This document shows positions 33,822 through 41,879 of a DNA stretch of 64,000 nt, piece by piece. Both the position numbers and the translations under genes were made by a program. Where the stretch lies: contig NZ_JAIVKX010000016.1 of NCBI RefSeq assembly GCF_020524285.1, positions 124,001 through 188,000 of the forward strand, written 5' to 3'. Source of the DNA: Alloyangia pacifica (GTDB taxonomy: Bacteria; Pseudomonadota; Alphaproteobacteria; Rhodobacterales; Rhodobacteraceae). The stretch's first letter is position 1. Every line of letters begins with the position of its first letter. Below the pieces are notes generated by a model. That model searched no databases. It saw nothing but the letters and a program-made list of their open reading frames with translations, and was not told the origin of the DNA.

Positions 33822-34841
33822 ATGAAGAAGGCGCAGGGCGGCAAGGTCAAGATGTCGGACATCGCGTCCGCGCTTGGCGTCTCGGCGATGACCGTGTCGC
33901 GCGCCTTCCGGGGGGACGCGGGGATCAACGCGCGGACCCGCGCCCGCATCCTGTCAAAGGCCGAGGAGCTGGGCTATGTCTTCGACTCTACCGCCTCCAA
34001 CCTGCGGCAGAACCGGACGGGCTTCGTTGCCGTCACCGTGCCCTCGATCGAGAATGCCAACTTCTCGGCCACGGTACGCGAACTCTCCAGGGGCCTGCTC
34101 AAGCGGAACATCCAGATCCTTCTGGCCAACACCGAGTACGACCCCGAGGAGGAGGAGCGGCTGATCGCGCAGCTGCTGCGCCGCAACCCCGAGGCGATCG
34201 TGCTCACCGGGGCGCAGCACACGGCCAAGACGCGGGCGCTCCTCTCCAAGGCGCCGATGCCCGTCATCGAGATCTGGGACCTGCCCGCGAAGCCCATCGG
34301 CCATGTCGTCGGCTTCTCCAACGAGGCCTCTGTCCGGGGGCTGGTCGATCACATGGTCAGATCGGGGCGGCGCCGGCTGGCCTTCCTCGGGGGCGAGACC
34401 GCGCATGATCCCCGTGGCGCGCAGCGGCGCGCCGGATTTGTCGAGGCCATGGCCGGGCATGGGCTGGAGGCGACGCGGCTGGTGCCCGCCGGCGCGGCGC
34501 CGGTCGGCATGACCGAGGGCGCCTCCGGGCTCGAGTTGATGCGCGAGCTCTTCCCGGATACGGACGGGCTGATCTGCGTGTCCGACCTCGTGGCCTTCGG
34601 CGCACTGGCGCAGTGCCACCGGCTCGGCGTGAAGGTGCCCGAGGATCTGGCGATCGCGGGCTTCGGCAACTACGAGATCGGCCGCATCTGCGAGCCCCCG
34701 CTCACCACGATCGACGTGCACGCGGGGCTGATCGGGAGCCGCACCGCCGACATGGTGCTGGGCCTGCTGGAGGGTACACCCCCGGCCGCGCCGCTGCGAC
34801 AGGTGCTGCAACCCGACCTGATCCTGCGCCGCTCGACCTGA
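33822..34841 (+). CDS. LacI-family transcriptional regulator of the idonate/gluconate genes
   Basis: Encodes 339 aa; ATG 33822 with GGGAG 8 bases upstream (the frame opens earlier). N-terminal LacI helix-turn-helix (MSDIASALGVSAMTVSRAF, about residues 8-26) and hinge (SNLRQNRTGFVAVTVPS), then the periplasmic-binding-protein-like sensor domain (FLGGETAHDPRGAQRRAGF, ending IAGFGNYEIGRICEPPLTTI). This subgroup resembles GntR/IdnR, which respond to gluconate or idonate derivatives and bind palindromes such as the GTTATCGATAAC found upstream of idnO. Third gene of the idnO operon. Confidence 0.88.
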   Translation: MKKAQGGKVKMSDIASALGVSAMTVSRAFRGDAGINARTRARILSKAEELGYVFDSTASNLRQNRTGFVAVTVPSIENANFSATVRELSRGLLKRNIQILLANTEYDPEEEERLIAQLLRRNPEAIVLTGAQHTAKTRALLSKAPMPVIEIWDLPAKPIGHVVGFSNEASVRGLVDHMVRSGRRRLAFLGGETAHDPRGAQRRAGFVEAMAGHGLEATRLVPAGAAPVGMTEGASGLELMRELFPDTDGLICVSDLVAFGALAQCHRLGVKVPEDLAIAGFGNYEIGRICEPPLTTIDVHAGLIGSRTADMVLGLLEGTPPAAPLRQVLQPDLILRRST

Positions 34842-34939
34842 TCATGCTCGAATTTCTCATTGCAGGGGCGCTGTTACTCAAATCGGCTGATGGCTGAGAC
34901 AGCCAAATCCCCGGACAGACTTTTCCTGCGGTCGCTGGA

Positions 34940-35245
34940 GTCGCTATACGGGATACGGGAGGTGCCCGCTTGTGGCGCGACAGTGTTCTGAATTCGAACA
35001 CTGTCCAGTCGAGACCGGCCAGCCTGAGGCTCTCGAGGAACCCGGGTATCTGGTGCAACGCCATCCCGAATACCTTCATCGACAGAAAGGCCTGAACGTC
35101 GGTAGCGTGGTAGATTAGTTGCCGAACACGCTTGGCTGTTGGCAGGGCATCCCAAGCTCATCGCGGGGTTGAACCAGATGGTGAGCGTGTCCCGGGACTT
35201 GAGCACTTCGCTAAGGCGGGGCGCGATCTTGGAACCGGCACGGCG
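34940..35245 (-). pseudogene. IS5-type transposase, N-terminal relic
   Basis: On the minus strand the translation gives RLSEVLKSRDTLTIWFNPAM. In another frame it continues with RQLIYHATDVQAFLSMKVFG, MALHQIPGFLESLRLAGL, DWTVFEFRTLSRHKRA and then, back in the first frame, SRIPYSDSS. This order matches the start of IS5-family transposases (RGSLTIW.., QLIY.DAAI..CLSMKVLFGMALRQ..GF, GLDWTVPDFSTLSRR, IPYRGS). Frame changes and loss of the DDE catalytic half make it dead. Terminal inverted repeats are not visible. It separates the idonate module from the hydantoinase island. Confidence 0.78.
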
Positions 35246-35423
35246 ATGTAGCATGAGTTCGAGGTGTCTCCGAACTGGTGAAGAACCAAGGATGCGATGT
35301 GTCGACGAAATCACGCGCGGATTCGGTTTCAATCTCATTGGCGATGACAGCGCGCGCAGCAATATCGACAAGGCAAAGTAACGCTGCTCGCTCTGTGAGG
35401 AGCGAGCAGCAATCGAGTGCCAA
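35246..35423. other. Short intergenic, no gene seen
   Basis: Nothing protein-like; probably flanking debris of the IS5 relic and the downstream region of the cupin gene. Confidence 0.35.
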
Positions 35424-35771
35424 CTATCGGGAAGGTGTGCAGGCGACGGCCATCACCAGCCCGCCGCTGCCGATTTTGTGTTCGTAGGTAAAGTTCTTTG
35501 GTAGATACATGGCATCGCCCGGACGGAAGGAGTGCTTGCGCCCGTCCGGAGTTTCTTGCTCAGAGCCGCCGTGTAGGCAGAACAACACGCTTTCATGCAC
35601 GCCGTCGCCCACTGCCGTATGCTCAAAGTTGGCCTTAAAGGTGGTGATGTGAAACGAGAAGGAGGCTCCCTGGTTAGCATTCGTGATCAATCGGTGCGTG
35701 TATTCGATGCCCTCCTTCAGCCAGATCTGCTCTACGTCTTCCTGACGGCTCCATTCGATGCGATCACCCAT
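35424..35771 (-). CDS. Small cupin-domain protein
   Basis: Encodes 115 aa from ATG 35771 with AAGGAG 7 bases upstream. A single beta-barrel cupin: the first motif includes FEHTAVGDGVHESVLFCLHG, the second PGDAMYLPKNFTYEHKIGSG. Some of the usual metal-binding histidines seem to be replaced, so it may bind a ligand or act as a sensor or isomerase rather than a dioxygenase. It is divergent from the LysR gene, the classic layout of a regulator and its target, and probably belongs to the catabolic island downstream. Substrate unknown. Confidence 0.75.
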   Translation of the reverse strand: MGDRIEWSRQEDVEQIWLKEGIEYTHRLITNANQGASFSFHITTFKANFEHTAVGDGVHESVLFCLHGGSEQETPDGRKHSFRPGDAMYLPKNFTYEHKIGSGGLVMAVACTPSR

Positions 35772-35983
35772 TTCGAAACTCCTTGTCTGTGTGATGGGTC
35801 CAAGGGGACGCATTGGGGCCGCAAGCGCAATGCTGACGCGCCTGCCATAAATTTTCTGAATGGGACCATTGCGATGTGGGGGAGGTCGGAGGCAAGGTTA
35901 CACTGGTCCGAGAATGTCCGGATGGGTAGCATCCGATCCGACCTCCGGCCAGGGCCAGCCAGTAGTAACAGCGAACAAGCAAA
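35772..35983. promoter_or_regulatory. Divergent cupin-LysR control region
   Basis: 212 bases between divergent genes. LysR-family regulators usually bind such a region; I do not see an unambiguous T-N11-A palindrome or promoter pair. Confidence 0.35.
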
Positions 35984-36949
35984 ATGAATGTCGATTTCCG
36001 GAAACTGCAAAACTTCGTGAAGATCGTAGATGCGGGCAGCATCTCGCGGGCTGCGAGCCTGCTGAACACGGCGCAGCCTGCGCTCAGTCAGCAACTCGCG
36101 GCCCTCGAGCAATATTTCGGCGAACAGTTGTTAATCCGATCCAATAGCGGCGTGGCACCGACGCAGGCAGGGTTGGTACTTTATCGGCATGCACATTCGA
36201 TCCTAAAGCACCTCGAGCAGGTAACACTGGAGGTCAGTAAGGCCTCGGCCAGCCTTGCAGGGCATGTGTCAGTGGGGCTGGCGACCTATTCTACTACCTC
36301 AGTATTGTCGCTTCCGATCATCCAAGCGGTGCAGGCACTGCACCCTGATATCACGGTTTACGTGAATGACAGCTTTGGCCAGATTCTGTCGGAGTTGGTC
36401 ATGAGCGGGCGTATGGACATGGCGGTTATCTATGCGAGCCAGCCCATCAAGGGCACATTGCTGACACCACTGTTCTCCGAGGAATTGTTCCTCGTCTCGC
36501 CCAAGAACTTTCCGTTTGCTGGGGATGACATCGAACCGCTCGAGTTGCGGGCGCTGCAGGACATGCCATTGGTTCTGCCTGGCCGTGACCATTTTCTACG
36601 CAAGCTCATCGATCAGGCATTCGCGCGCGCGCGGGTGGAACCGCGGATCGTGGCTGAGATTGACTCGGTTGGGGCGCTGGCCGGGGCAGTCAAGTCAGGC
36701 ATGGGGGCCAGTATCCTGCCGATGTCGGTGGCGCGGGGGACGGCAGGGTTGGAAGACGCTCCCATCCGCAGTCTGACAAGGCCAGTCATCGAGGCAAACG
36801 TCTCTTTGTGCACACCTGACCCCATGCCGATGAGTGAGCCGGCCTTAGCGGTCAAGGCGGTTCTTCTGAAGGTCGTCGCCGAACTCTTGGACACCCGACC
36901 GGCAGGCCTGACGGTCTTGAGGGACACGCCCCGGCCTGCGGAGTCATAA
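35984..36949 (+). CDS. LysR-family transcriptional regulator (NAC/Cyn-like)
   Basis: Encodes 321 aa. The N-terminal winged helix is typical (FRKLQNFVKIVDAGSISRAA, LNTAQPALSQQLAALE, FGEQLLIRSNSGVAPTQAG). The effector domain begins GHVSVGLATYSTT and includes SELVMSGRMDMAVIY and DSVGALAGAVKSGMGASILP, which resemble the nitrogen-assimilation/aromatic subgroup (NAC, CynR). It lies between the cupin gene and the Liv-type ABC operon and is the likely regulator of the island. The inducer is unknown. The TTG- and TCG-rich codon use is a little different from the GC-richer idn genes. Confidence 0.85.
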   Translation: MNVDFRKLQNFVKIVDAGSISRAASLLNTAQPALSQQLAALEQYFGEQLLIRSNSGVAPTQAGLVLYRHAHSILKHLEQVTLEVSKASASLAGHVSVGLATYSTTSVLSLPIIQAVQALHPDITVYVNDSFGQILSELVMSGRMDMAVIYASQPIKGTLLTPLFSEELFLVSPKNFPFAGDDIEPLELRALQDMPLVLPGRDHFLRKLIDQAFARARVEPRIVAEIDSVGALAGAVKSGMGASILPMSVARGTAGLEDAPIRSLTRPVIEANVSLCTPDPMPMSEPALAVKAVLLKVVAELLDTRPAGLTVLRDTPRPAES

Positions 36950-37087
36950 GAAAAATCAATACCCCCAGATAGGATTATTTCTGTGCAGGACCTCTGCGCT
37001 GGCGTCTCATGACAGACATGTGACAGGCCGCGAAAGCATAGGCAACAAGGCCAAAGGCCGGTCACGCCAACAGAGAGGATCACTGAC

Positions 37088-38266
37088 ATGACCGTGAAAA
37101 CGGAACGCGCAATTCTGCGCGCGGGAACACTTGCGCTTTTTTCCGTCCTCGCCCTGCCCAATCTGGTCAAGGCCCAGGACATCGTTGTCGGGTTGGTCTC
37201 GCCAAACTCCGGCGCCAATGCACGCTATGGGGCCTTTGCCCAGAGGGGCGCTGCCATGGCCGCGGAAGAGATTAACGTCGGTGGCGGAATCGACGGGCGG
37301 ATGATCAAGATTATCCCCGCCGACAGTATCTGCACCCCGGTCGAAGGCGTGTCCGCCACCCAGCGCCTGATCAGCCAGGACGAGGTCGACTTTATCATCG
37401 GTGACATCTGTTCCTCCGTGACGCTGGCAATGCAGCCGCTGGTGGAGGATGCGGGCAAGTTGCTGGTCAACGCGGCCTCCTCAAACCCCGAAATCACCTA
37501 CAAAGCAGGCGTCGGCGGTTACCAGCATTCCTTCCGCAACTACCCCACCGACGAGATTCGCGCCAAGGCGGTGGCTGAATACGCGGTCGAGAAGGGCTAC
37601 AGCAAGTTCGCTGTGCTGTCGGTGGACAGCGACTATGGCCGCGGCGCCATCACTTATACCCGCAAGTATCTCGATGAGCTGGGCGCGGAGTTCGTCTCCG
37701 AGGACTACTACAAGGAAGGAGAGGTCGATTTCCGTTCGGTGCTGACAAAGATCCGCAATTCGGAAGCGGACAGCATCATGGTCTATGGCCTGGCCGATAC
37801 CACGCCGATCATTGCCCGCCAGATGATTGAAACCGGGCTGGCCGGCAAGCTGCCGCTACTGGGTAATGGCGAATTCTCGGCAGAGGCGACCATTCAGGCG
37901 GCCCCGAAGGCCATGGAAGGCGCGATTGAGGCCGCCGCATGGCTGCCGGGCTATGACAGCGAAGGCTCGATGGCCTTCGTCGCCGACTACAAGGCCAAGT
38001 ATGATGGCGAGGAGCCGAACAACCACGCGTATGGCCATTGGGAAACCATGCACATGCTGGCCGAGGCAGTAGATGCCGCGGACAGCACCGACGCAGAGGC
38101 TGTGATTGCAGCCCTTCAGGGTATCCAGTTTGCAAGCCCCATGGGCACGATCACCTTTGACGATCATCATCAGGCGATCCGTCCGCTGCTGATGCTGGAA
38201 ATTCGCGAAGGTGAACCGGTCATCACCGGCTCGGTCGCGGGCGAAGTCACCTATTCCGAGCAGTAA
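37088..38266 (+). CDS. ABC transporter substrate-binding protein, Liv/HAAT family
   Basis: Encodes 392 aa. Signal peptide (basic start, LALFSVLALPNLVKAQ), then a type I periplasmic binding fold as in LivJ: VGLVSPNSGANARYG, AAMAAEEINVGGGIDG, IIGDICSSVTLAMQPL and VLSVDSDYGRGAITYTRKYL. It delivers the substrate to the LivHMGF complex encoded next. The LivJ family takes branched-chain amino acids but also urea, short amides and aromatic acids. The hydantoinase genes downstream suggest a nitrogenous compound here. GAGG lies about 10 bases before the ATG. Confidence 0.88.
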   Translation: MTVKTERAILRAGTLALFSVLALPNLVKAQDIVVGLVSPNSGANARYGAFAQRGAAMAAEEINVGGGIDGRMIKIIPADSICTPVEGVSATQRLISQDEVDFIIGDICSSVTLAMQPLVEDAGKLLVNAASSNPEITYKAGVGGYQHSFRNYPTDEIRAKAVAEYAVEKGYSKFAVLSVDSDYGRGAITYTRKYLDELGAEFVSEDYYKEGEVDFRSVLTKIRNSEADSIMVYGLADTTPIIARQMIETGLAGKLPLLGNGEFSAEATIQAAPKAMEGAIEAAAWLPGYDSEGSMAFVADYKAKYDGEEPNNHAYGHWETMHMLAEAVDAADSTDAEAVIAALQGIQFASPMGTITFDDHHQAIRPLLMLEIREGEPVITGSVAGEVTYSEQ

Positions 38267-38286
38267 GCAAGAGGGTAGGGCAGACC

Positions 38287-39159
38287 ATGATGACAATATT
38301 TTTGGAGCAGATCCTGAACGGTATCTCGACCGGCGCGGTCTACGCCATCGTCGCGGTCGGGATGACGATGATCTTCGGAGTGTTGCGCGCGATCAACTTC
38401 GCTCACGGCGAATACTACATGCTGGGGACGTTTGGCGGTTGGTTCGTGATCAGCACCATTGGTCTGCCCTATCCCGCAGCCGTGATTGTCGGCGTGGTGG
38501 TGACGATGGCCATAGCTTACGTCATCGGACGCTTCGTCATGCAACGCATGATCGGAATGCCCGAAGAGGGCAGCGTCGTCGCCACGCTAGGCATCGCGCT
38601 GATCCTGCAGAACACTGTGATCCTCGTGTTCGGCGGCGGCTACAAGTTCTTCTCGGCGGGCTACATCGAGCCGGTTTTCTTCGGGGACATCGGCATTGCA
38701 CAGCAGCGCCTGCTGATTATCGCGCTGTGTATCGCCGTATTCGTCGGGCTTGAACTTCTAGTAACCTACAGCCGCATGGGCAAGGCGATGCGCGCCGTCT
38801 CGCAAAACGTCGAAGCCTGCGCAGTCGTCGGCATTGATGTGCGCACAGTGGTGCTTTCGACCTTTGTTCTGGGCACCGGGCTGGCGGCATTCTCCGGCAT
38901 TCTAACGGCCCCGGTCAACGTCTCAGTCTATGGCGGCATGGGCGAGATCATCACATTCAAAACGTTGCCGATCATCGTGATGGGTGGGCTTGGCAACGTA
39001 CGCGGCACGCTGGTCGCCGCGATGATCCTTGGCATCGCCGAAAGCTTCGTCGCCGGAAACTTCGGCCTGCAATATCGCGACTCGGTCGGCTTTGTGACGC
39101 TGATCCTGATGCTGCTGTGGCGCCCGCACGGGTTGTTCTCGGCCAGGGCACGCTTCTGA
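38287..39159 (+). CDS. livH: ABC transporter permease LivH-type
   Basis: Encodes 290 aa with about eight membrane segments. Typical features are the N-terminal ILNGISTGAVYAIVAVGMTM, the INFAHGEYYMLG motif, RAVSQNVEACAVVGID, and GGLGNVRGTLVAAMILG near the C-terminus. It pairs with LivM to form the membrane path for the HAAT importer. It is 20 bases downstream of the binding-protein gene. Confidence 0.92.
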   Translation: MMTIFLEQILNGISTGAVYAIVAVGMTMIFGVLRAINFAHGEYYMLGTFGGWFVISTIGLPYPAAVIVGVVVTMAIAYVIGRFVMQRMIGMPEEGSVVATLGIALILQNTVILVFGGGYKFFSAGYIEPVFFGDIGIAQQRLLIIALCIAVFVGLELLVTYSRMGKAMRAVSQNVEACAVVGIDVRTVVLSTFVLGTGLAAFSGILTAPVNVSVYGGMGEIITFKTLPIIVMGGLGNVRGTLVAAMILGIAESFVAGNFGLQYRDSVGFVTLILMLLWRPHGLFSARARF

Positions 39160-39194
39160 GCGTGCCAAGACCCCTCTTTCCACAGGACATTTCG

Positions 39195-40208
39195 ATGACT
39201 GACTCCTCATCTATTCCGGCCGACACCAGGCCGCAGACCCGTGATCTTCGCACCCCCGTTTCGATCCTGCTGTTCCTTCTGGCGCTCTGCTCGCCGCTCT
39301 TTCTCGGCACCTACGCGGTCCACGCACTGGTGATCGCTATGATCTTCCTGTTGCCGGCCCACGGGCTAAACCTGCTTGTGGGCTACACAGGGATGCTATC
39401 ACTGGCGCAAGCTGCTTTCTTTGGCATCGGAGCCTATTGCGCGGCGCTCATGGCCACGCATTTCGACACGTCGTTCCCGGTCAACCTCTTAGCGGCCGTC
39501 GTGTTGGCCATGGCCGTGGCTGTGCCGCTGGGCATCCCAGCGCTGCAATTGCGGGCGACCTCCTTTGTCATGTGTACACTGGGCTTCGTGATCATCACAC
39601 AGGCCATCGCCAAGAACTGGATCAGCGTCACGCGCGGTGACATGGGCCTGTCTGGTCTGCCCAAGCCCACATTCTCGCTGGGTGGCCTGAGCTGGACGGC
39701 CAGCACCGCACAGCAATCCTACTACGTGGCGCTCGGGCTGGCAGCATTGGCGACCTTCGTCTTTTGGCTGATCGTTCGCTCACCTGCCGGGCGCAATCTG
39801 ATCGCCATCCGTGAGAACGAAACGCTGGCGGAATCGCTGGGCGTCCCCACATGGCGCTATCGACTGGCGGCCTTCGTGCTGGCGGCTGGCTTTGCCGGGG
39901 CAGGTGGCGCGCTCTACGCACACTATATCTCGGTCGCGAGCCCGCTGATGTTCCAGACGCTCTATACCACGACGATGCTGATCATCGTATTGGGAGGCGG
40001 ATCCGGATCGATTTCCGGCGTGGTCATCGGCTCGATCCTCTTCGTGGCCCTTTCCGAAGGCCTGCGCATCGCACCCGAACTGCGGATGATCGCCTATGGT
40101 GCCTGCCTTCTGCTGCTGGTGTTCCGGTTTCCGCAAGGCTTTGCGCCCTATCTCAGCAAACTTTGGGATCGGATCGGCGGCCAGACTCGTAAGGAGGGTT
40201 CGGCATGA
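39195..40208 (+). CDS. livM: ABC transporter permease LivM-type
   Basis: Encodes 337 aa from ATG 39195 (AGGA upstream); an earlier in-frame start lies inside livH. It has a hydrophilic N-terminus (about 1-25), then eight or more membrane segments with HGLNLLVGYTGMLSLAQAAF, RNLIAIRENETLAESLGV and VLGGGSGSISGVVIGS. Second permease of the HAAT importer. It overlaps livG by four bases (ATGA). Confidence 0.92.
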   Translation: MTDSSSIPADTRPQTRDLRTPVSILLFLLALCSPLFLGTYAVHALVIAMIFLLPAHGLNLLVGYTGMLSLAQAAFFGIGAYCAALMATHFDTSFPVNLLAAVVLAMAVAVPLGIPALQLRATSFVMCTLGFVIITQAIAKNWISVTRGDMGLSGLPKPTFSLGGLSWTASTAQQSYYVALGLAALATFVFWLIVRSPAGRNLIAIRENETLAESLGVPTWRYRLAAFVLAAGFAGAGGALYAHYISVASPLMFQTLYTTTMLIIVLGGGSGSISGVVIGSILFVALSEGLRIAPELRMIAYGACLLLLVFRFPQGFAPYLSKLWDRIGGQTRKEGSA

Positions 40209-40978
40209 GCGGCGGCGTTTCTGTACTCGACATCAAGGGCATGTCCAAAAGCTATGGCGCAGTGAAGGCGGTCGACGACGTGGATCTGCACATCGACCAT
40301 GGCGAAATACTCGGCCTCATAGGTCCGAACGGGTCGGGTAAGTCCACCTTCTTCGATTGCACCACCGGGCTGGCGCGGCCCGATGGGGGCAAGGTTTCGC
40401 TTGAAGGGCAGGACATTTCGGACTGGTCACTGAATCGCATCGCCCGCGAGGGCCGGATGCTGCGTAGTTTCCAAAAAACGGTAGTGTTCAAAAAACTCAA
40501 CGTAGAAGAGAATCTGGTCATCGCCGGGCAGATGTTCACCTTTGGCGGCGTACTATCCACCTTTGGCATCGGGCGCGGTACGCGCGCTAAGGTCAAAGGG
40601 CTGCGTGAGCATGCGCGTGAACTGATCTCGCTCGTGGGGCTGGATCAAGTGGCGCATATGCCCGCAGGCAACCTCTCGGGCGGCCAGCAGAAGCTGATCC
40701 AATTCGCGTCCATGCTGATGCCCGACCCGCGACTGATCATGTTGGACGAGCCAATGGCGGGCATTAACCCCAAGCTCATCGAGCGGGTCGTCGAGACCAT
40801 CCAATATGCCAATCAGAAGATGGGCGTCTCTTTCCTCATCATTGAACACAATATTGACGTCGTAACGAGCCTGTGCTCGCGGACAATTGTGCTAGATCGC
40901 GGGCGCAAGCTTTGCGAAGGCACGCCCGCGCAGGTGATCGCGAACGATCAAGTGCGGGAGGCTTACCTTGGTGGCTGA
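40205..40978 (+). CDS. livG: ABC transporter ATP-binding protein LivG-type
   Basis: Encodes 257 aa. Walker A GPNGSGKST, signature NLSGGQQKLIQFA, Walker B RLIMLDEPMAGI, and the LivG-type C-terminus (LCEGTPAQVIANDQVREAYLGG). One of two ATPases of the importer. It overlaps both livM (ATGA) and livF. Confidence 0.93.
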   Translation: MSGGVSVLDIKGMSKSYGAVKAVDDVDLHIDHGEILGLIGPNGSGKSTFFDCTTGLARPDGGKVSLEGQDISDWSLNRIAREGRMLRSFQKTVVFKKLNVEENLVIAGQMFTFGGVLSTFGIGRGTRAKVKGLREHARELISLVGLDQVAHMPAGNLSGGQQKLIQFASMLMPDPRLIMLDEPMAGINPKLIERVVETIQYANQKMGVSFLIIEHNIDVVTSLCSRTIVLDRGRKLCEGTPAQVIANDQVREAYLGG

Positions 40979-41732
40979 TAACACCCTTTCCATCCGCGAT
41001 TTGCGCGCAGGCTATGCATCGCTCGATATCCTCAACGGCGTGACACTGGACATCCCTCAGGGGCAGTTTGTCGCCCTGATGGGGCCTAATGGGGCGGGTA
41101 AGTCCACGTTGCTGAAAACAATCTTTGGCATGACCCAGCACAAGGGCGGCAACATCGGCTGGAACGGTGGCGATATCGCGGGCAAGACCTCGCGCCACGT
41201 GCTGGGGCAGGGGATTTCCTACGTCCCGCAAGGGCGCTGCAACTTCCCGCTGATGACGGTACAGGAAAACCTCGAAATGGCAGCCTATACCATCCGCGAT
41301 GCCGGGGTGAAATCGGACCGGGACTACGTCTACGACCTGTTTCCGGCGTTGAAAACTCGGCGTTCCACGCTGGCGGGCAACATGTCTGGTGGCGAGCAGC
41401 AGTTGCTCGAAGTGGCGATGGCCGTGTTGCAACGCCCAAAGCTGCTGCTGGTCGACGAGCCGTCGGTCGGTTTGTCGCCTGCCGCCATCGGCGTTGTGTT
41501 CAAGGAATTGATCCGCCTGCAGAAGGAAGGGCTTTCTATCCTTCTGGTCGAACAGAACACCCGCAAGGCGATGGAGGTGGCGGACCGCGCCGTCATCCTG
41601 CGCCTGGGCGAGGTCATCTGGGACGGTAGGCCCGCCGATATCTCGCACGATGAATTGGGAGACCTGTTCCTTACGGGGCGGATGCGGACCGAGCACGAGA
41701 CGAGCCGCCATAAGGAAACGCTATCGGTCTAG
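40971..41732 (+). CDS. livF: ABC transporter ATP-binding protein LivF-type
   Basis: Encodes 253 aa from GTG 40971; TTG directly before it (40968) is equally possible, with GGGAGG 7 bases upstream. Walker A GPNGAGKST, signature NMSGGEQQLLEVA, Walker B LLLVDEPSVGLSP and the LivF-like SYVPQGRCNFPLMTVQENL. Second ATPase of the importer, overlapping livG. The hydantoinase genes follow after about 150 bases, probably in the same transcription unit. Confidence 0.92.
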   Translation: MADNTLSIRDLRAGYASLDILNGVTLDIPQGQFVALMGPNGAGKSTLLKTIFGMTQHKGGNIGWNGGDIAGKTSRHVLGQGISYVPQGRCNFPLMTVQENLEMAAYTIRDAGVKSDRDYVYDLFPALKTRRSTLAGNMSGGEQQLLEVAMAVLQRPKLLLVDEPSVGLSPAAIGVVFKELIRLQKEGLSILLVEQNTRKAMEVADRAVILRLGEVIWDGRPADISHDELGDLFLTGRMRTEHETSRHKETLSV

Positions 41733-41879
41733 ACTTCACTGATGTTGGCGGGACCATGCCGCCAGTGCTTACACTCACATAGAACCATAACAGCAAGACC
41801 CGGATCGAGGACCAGCGCAGCCCGTTACCAACGGCGGTCTGCGACCGGGGATGCCGTGCCAGACAACCAGGAAGAAAAG

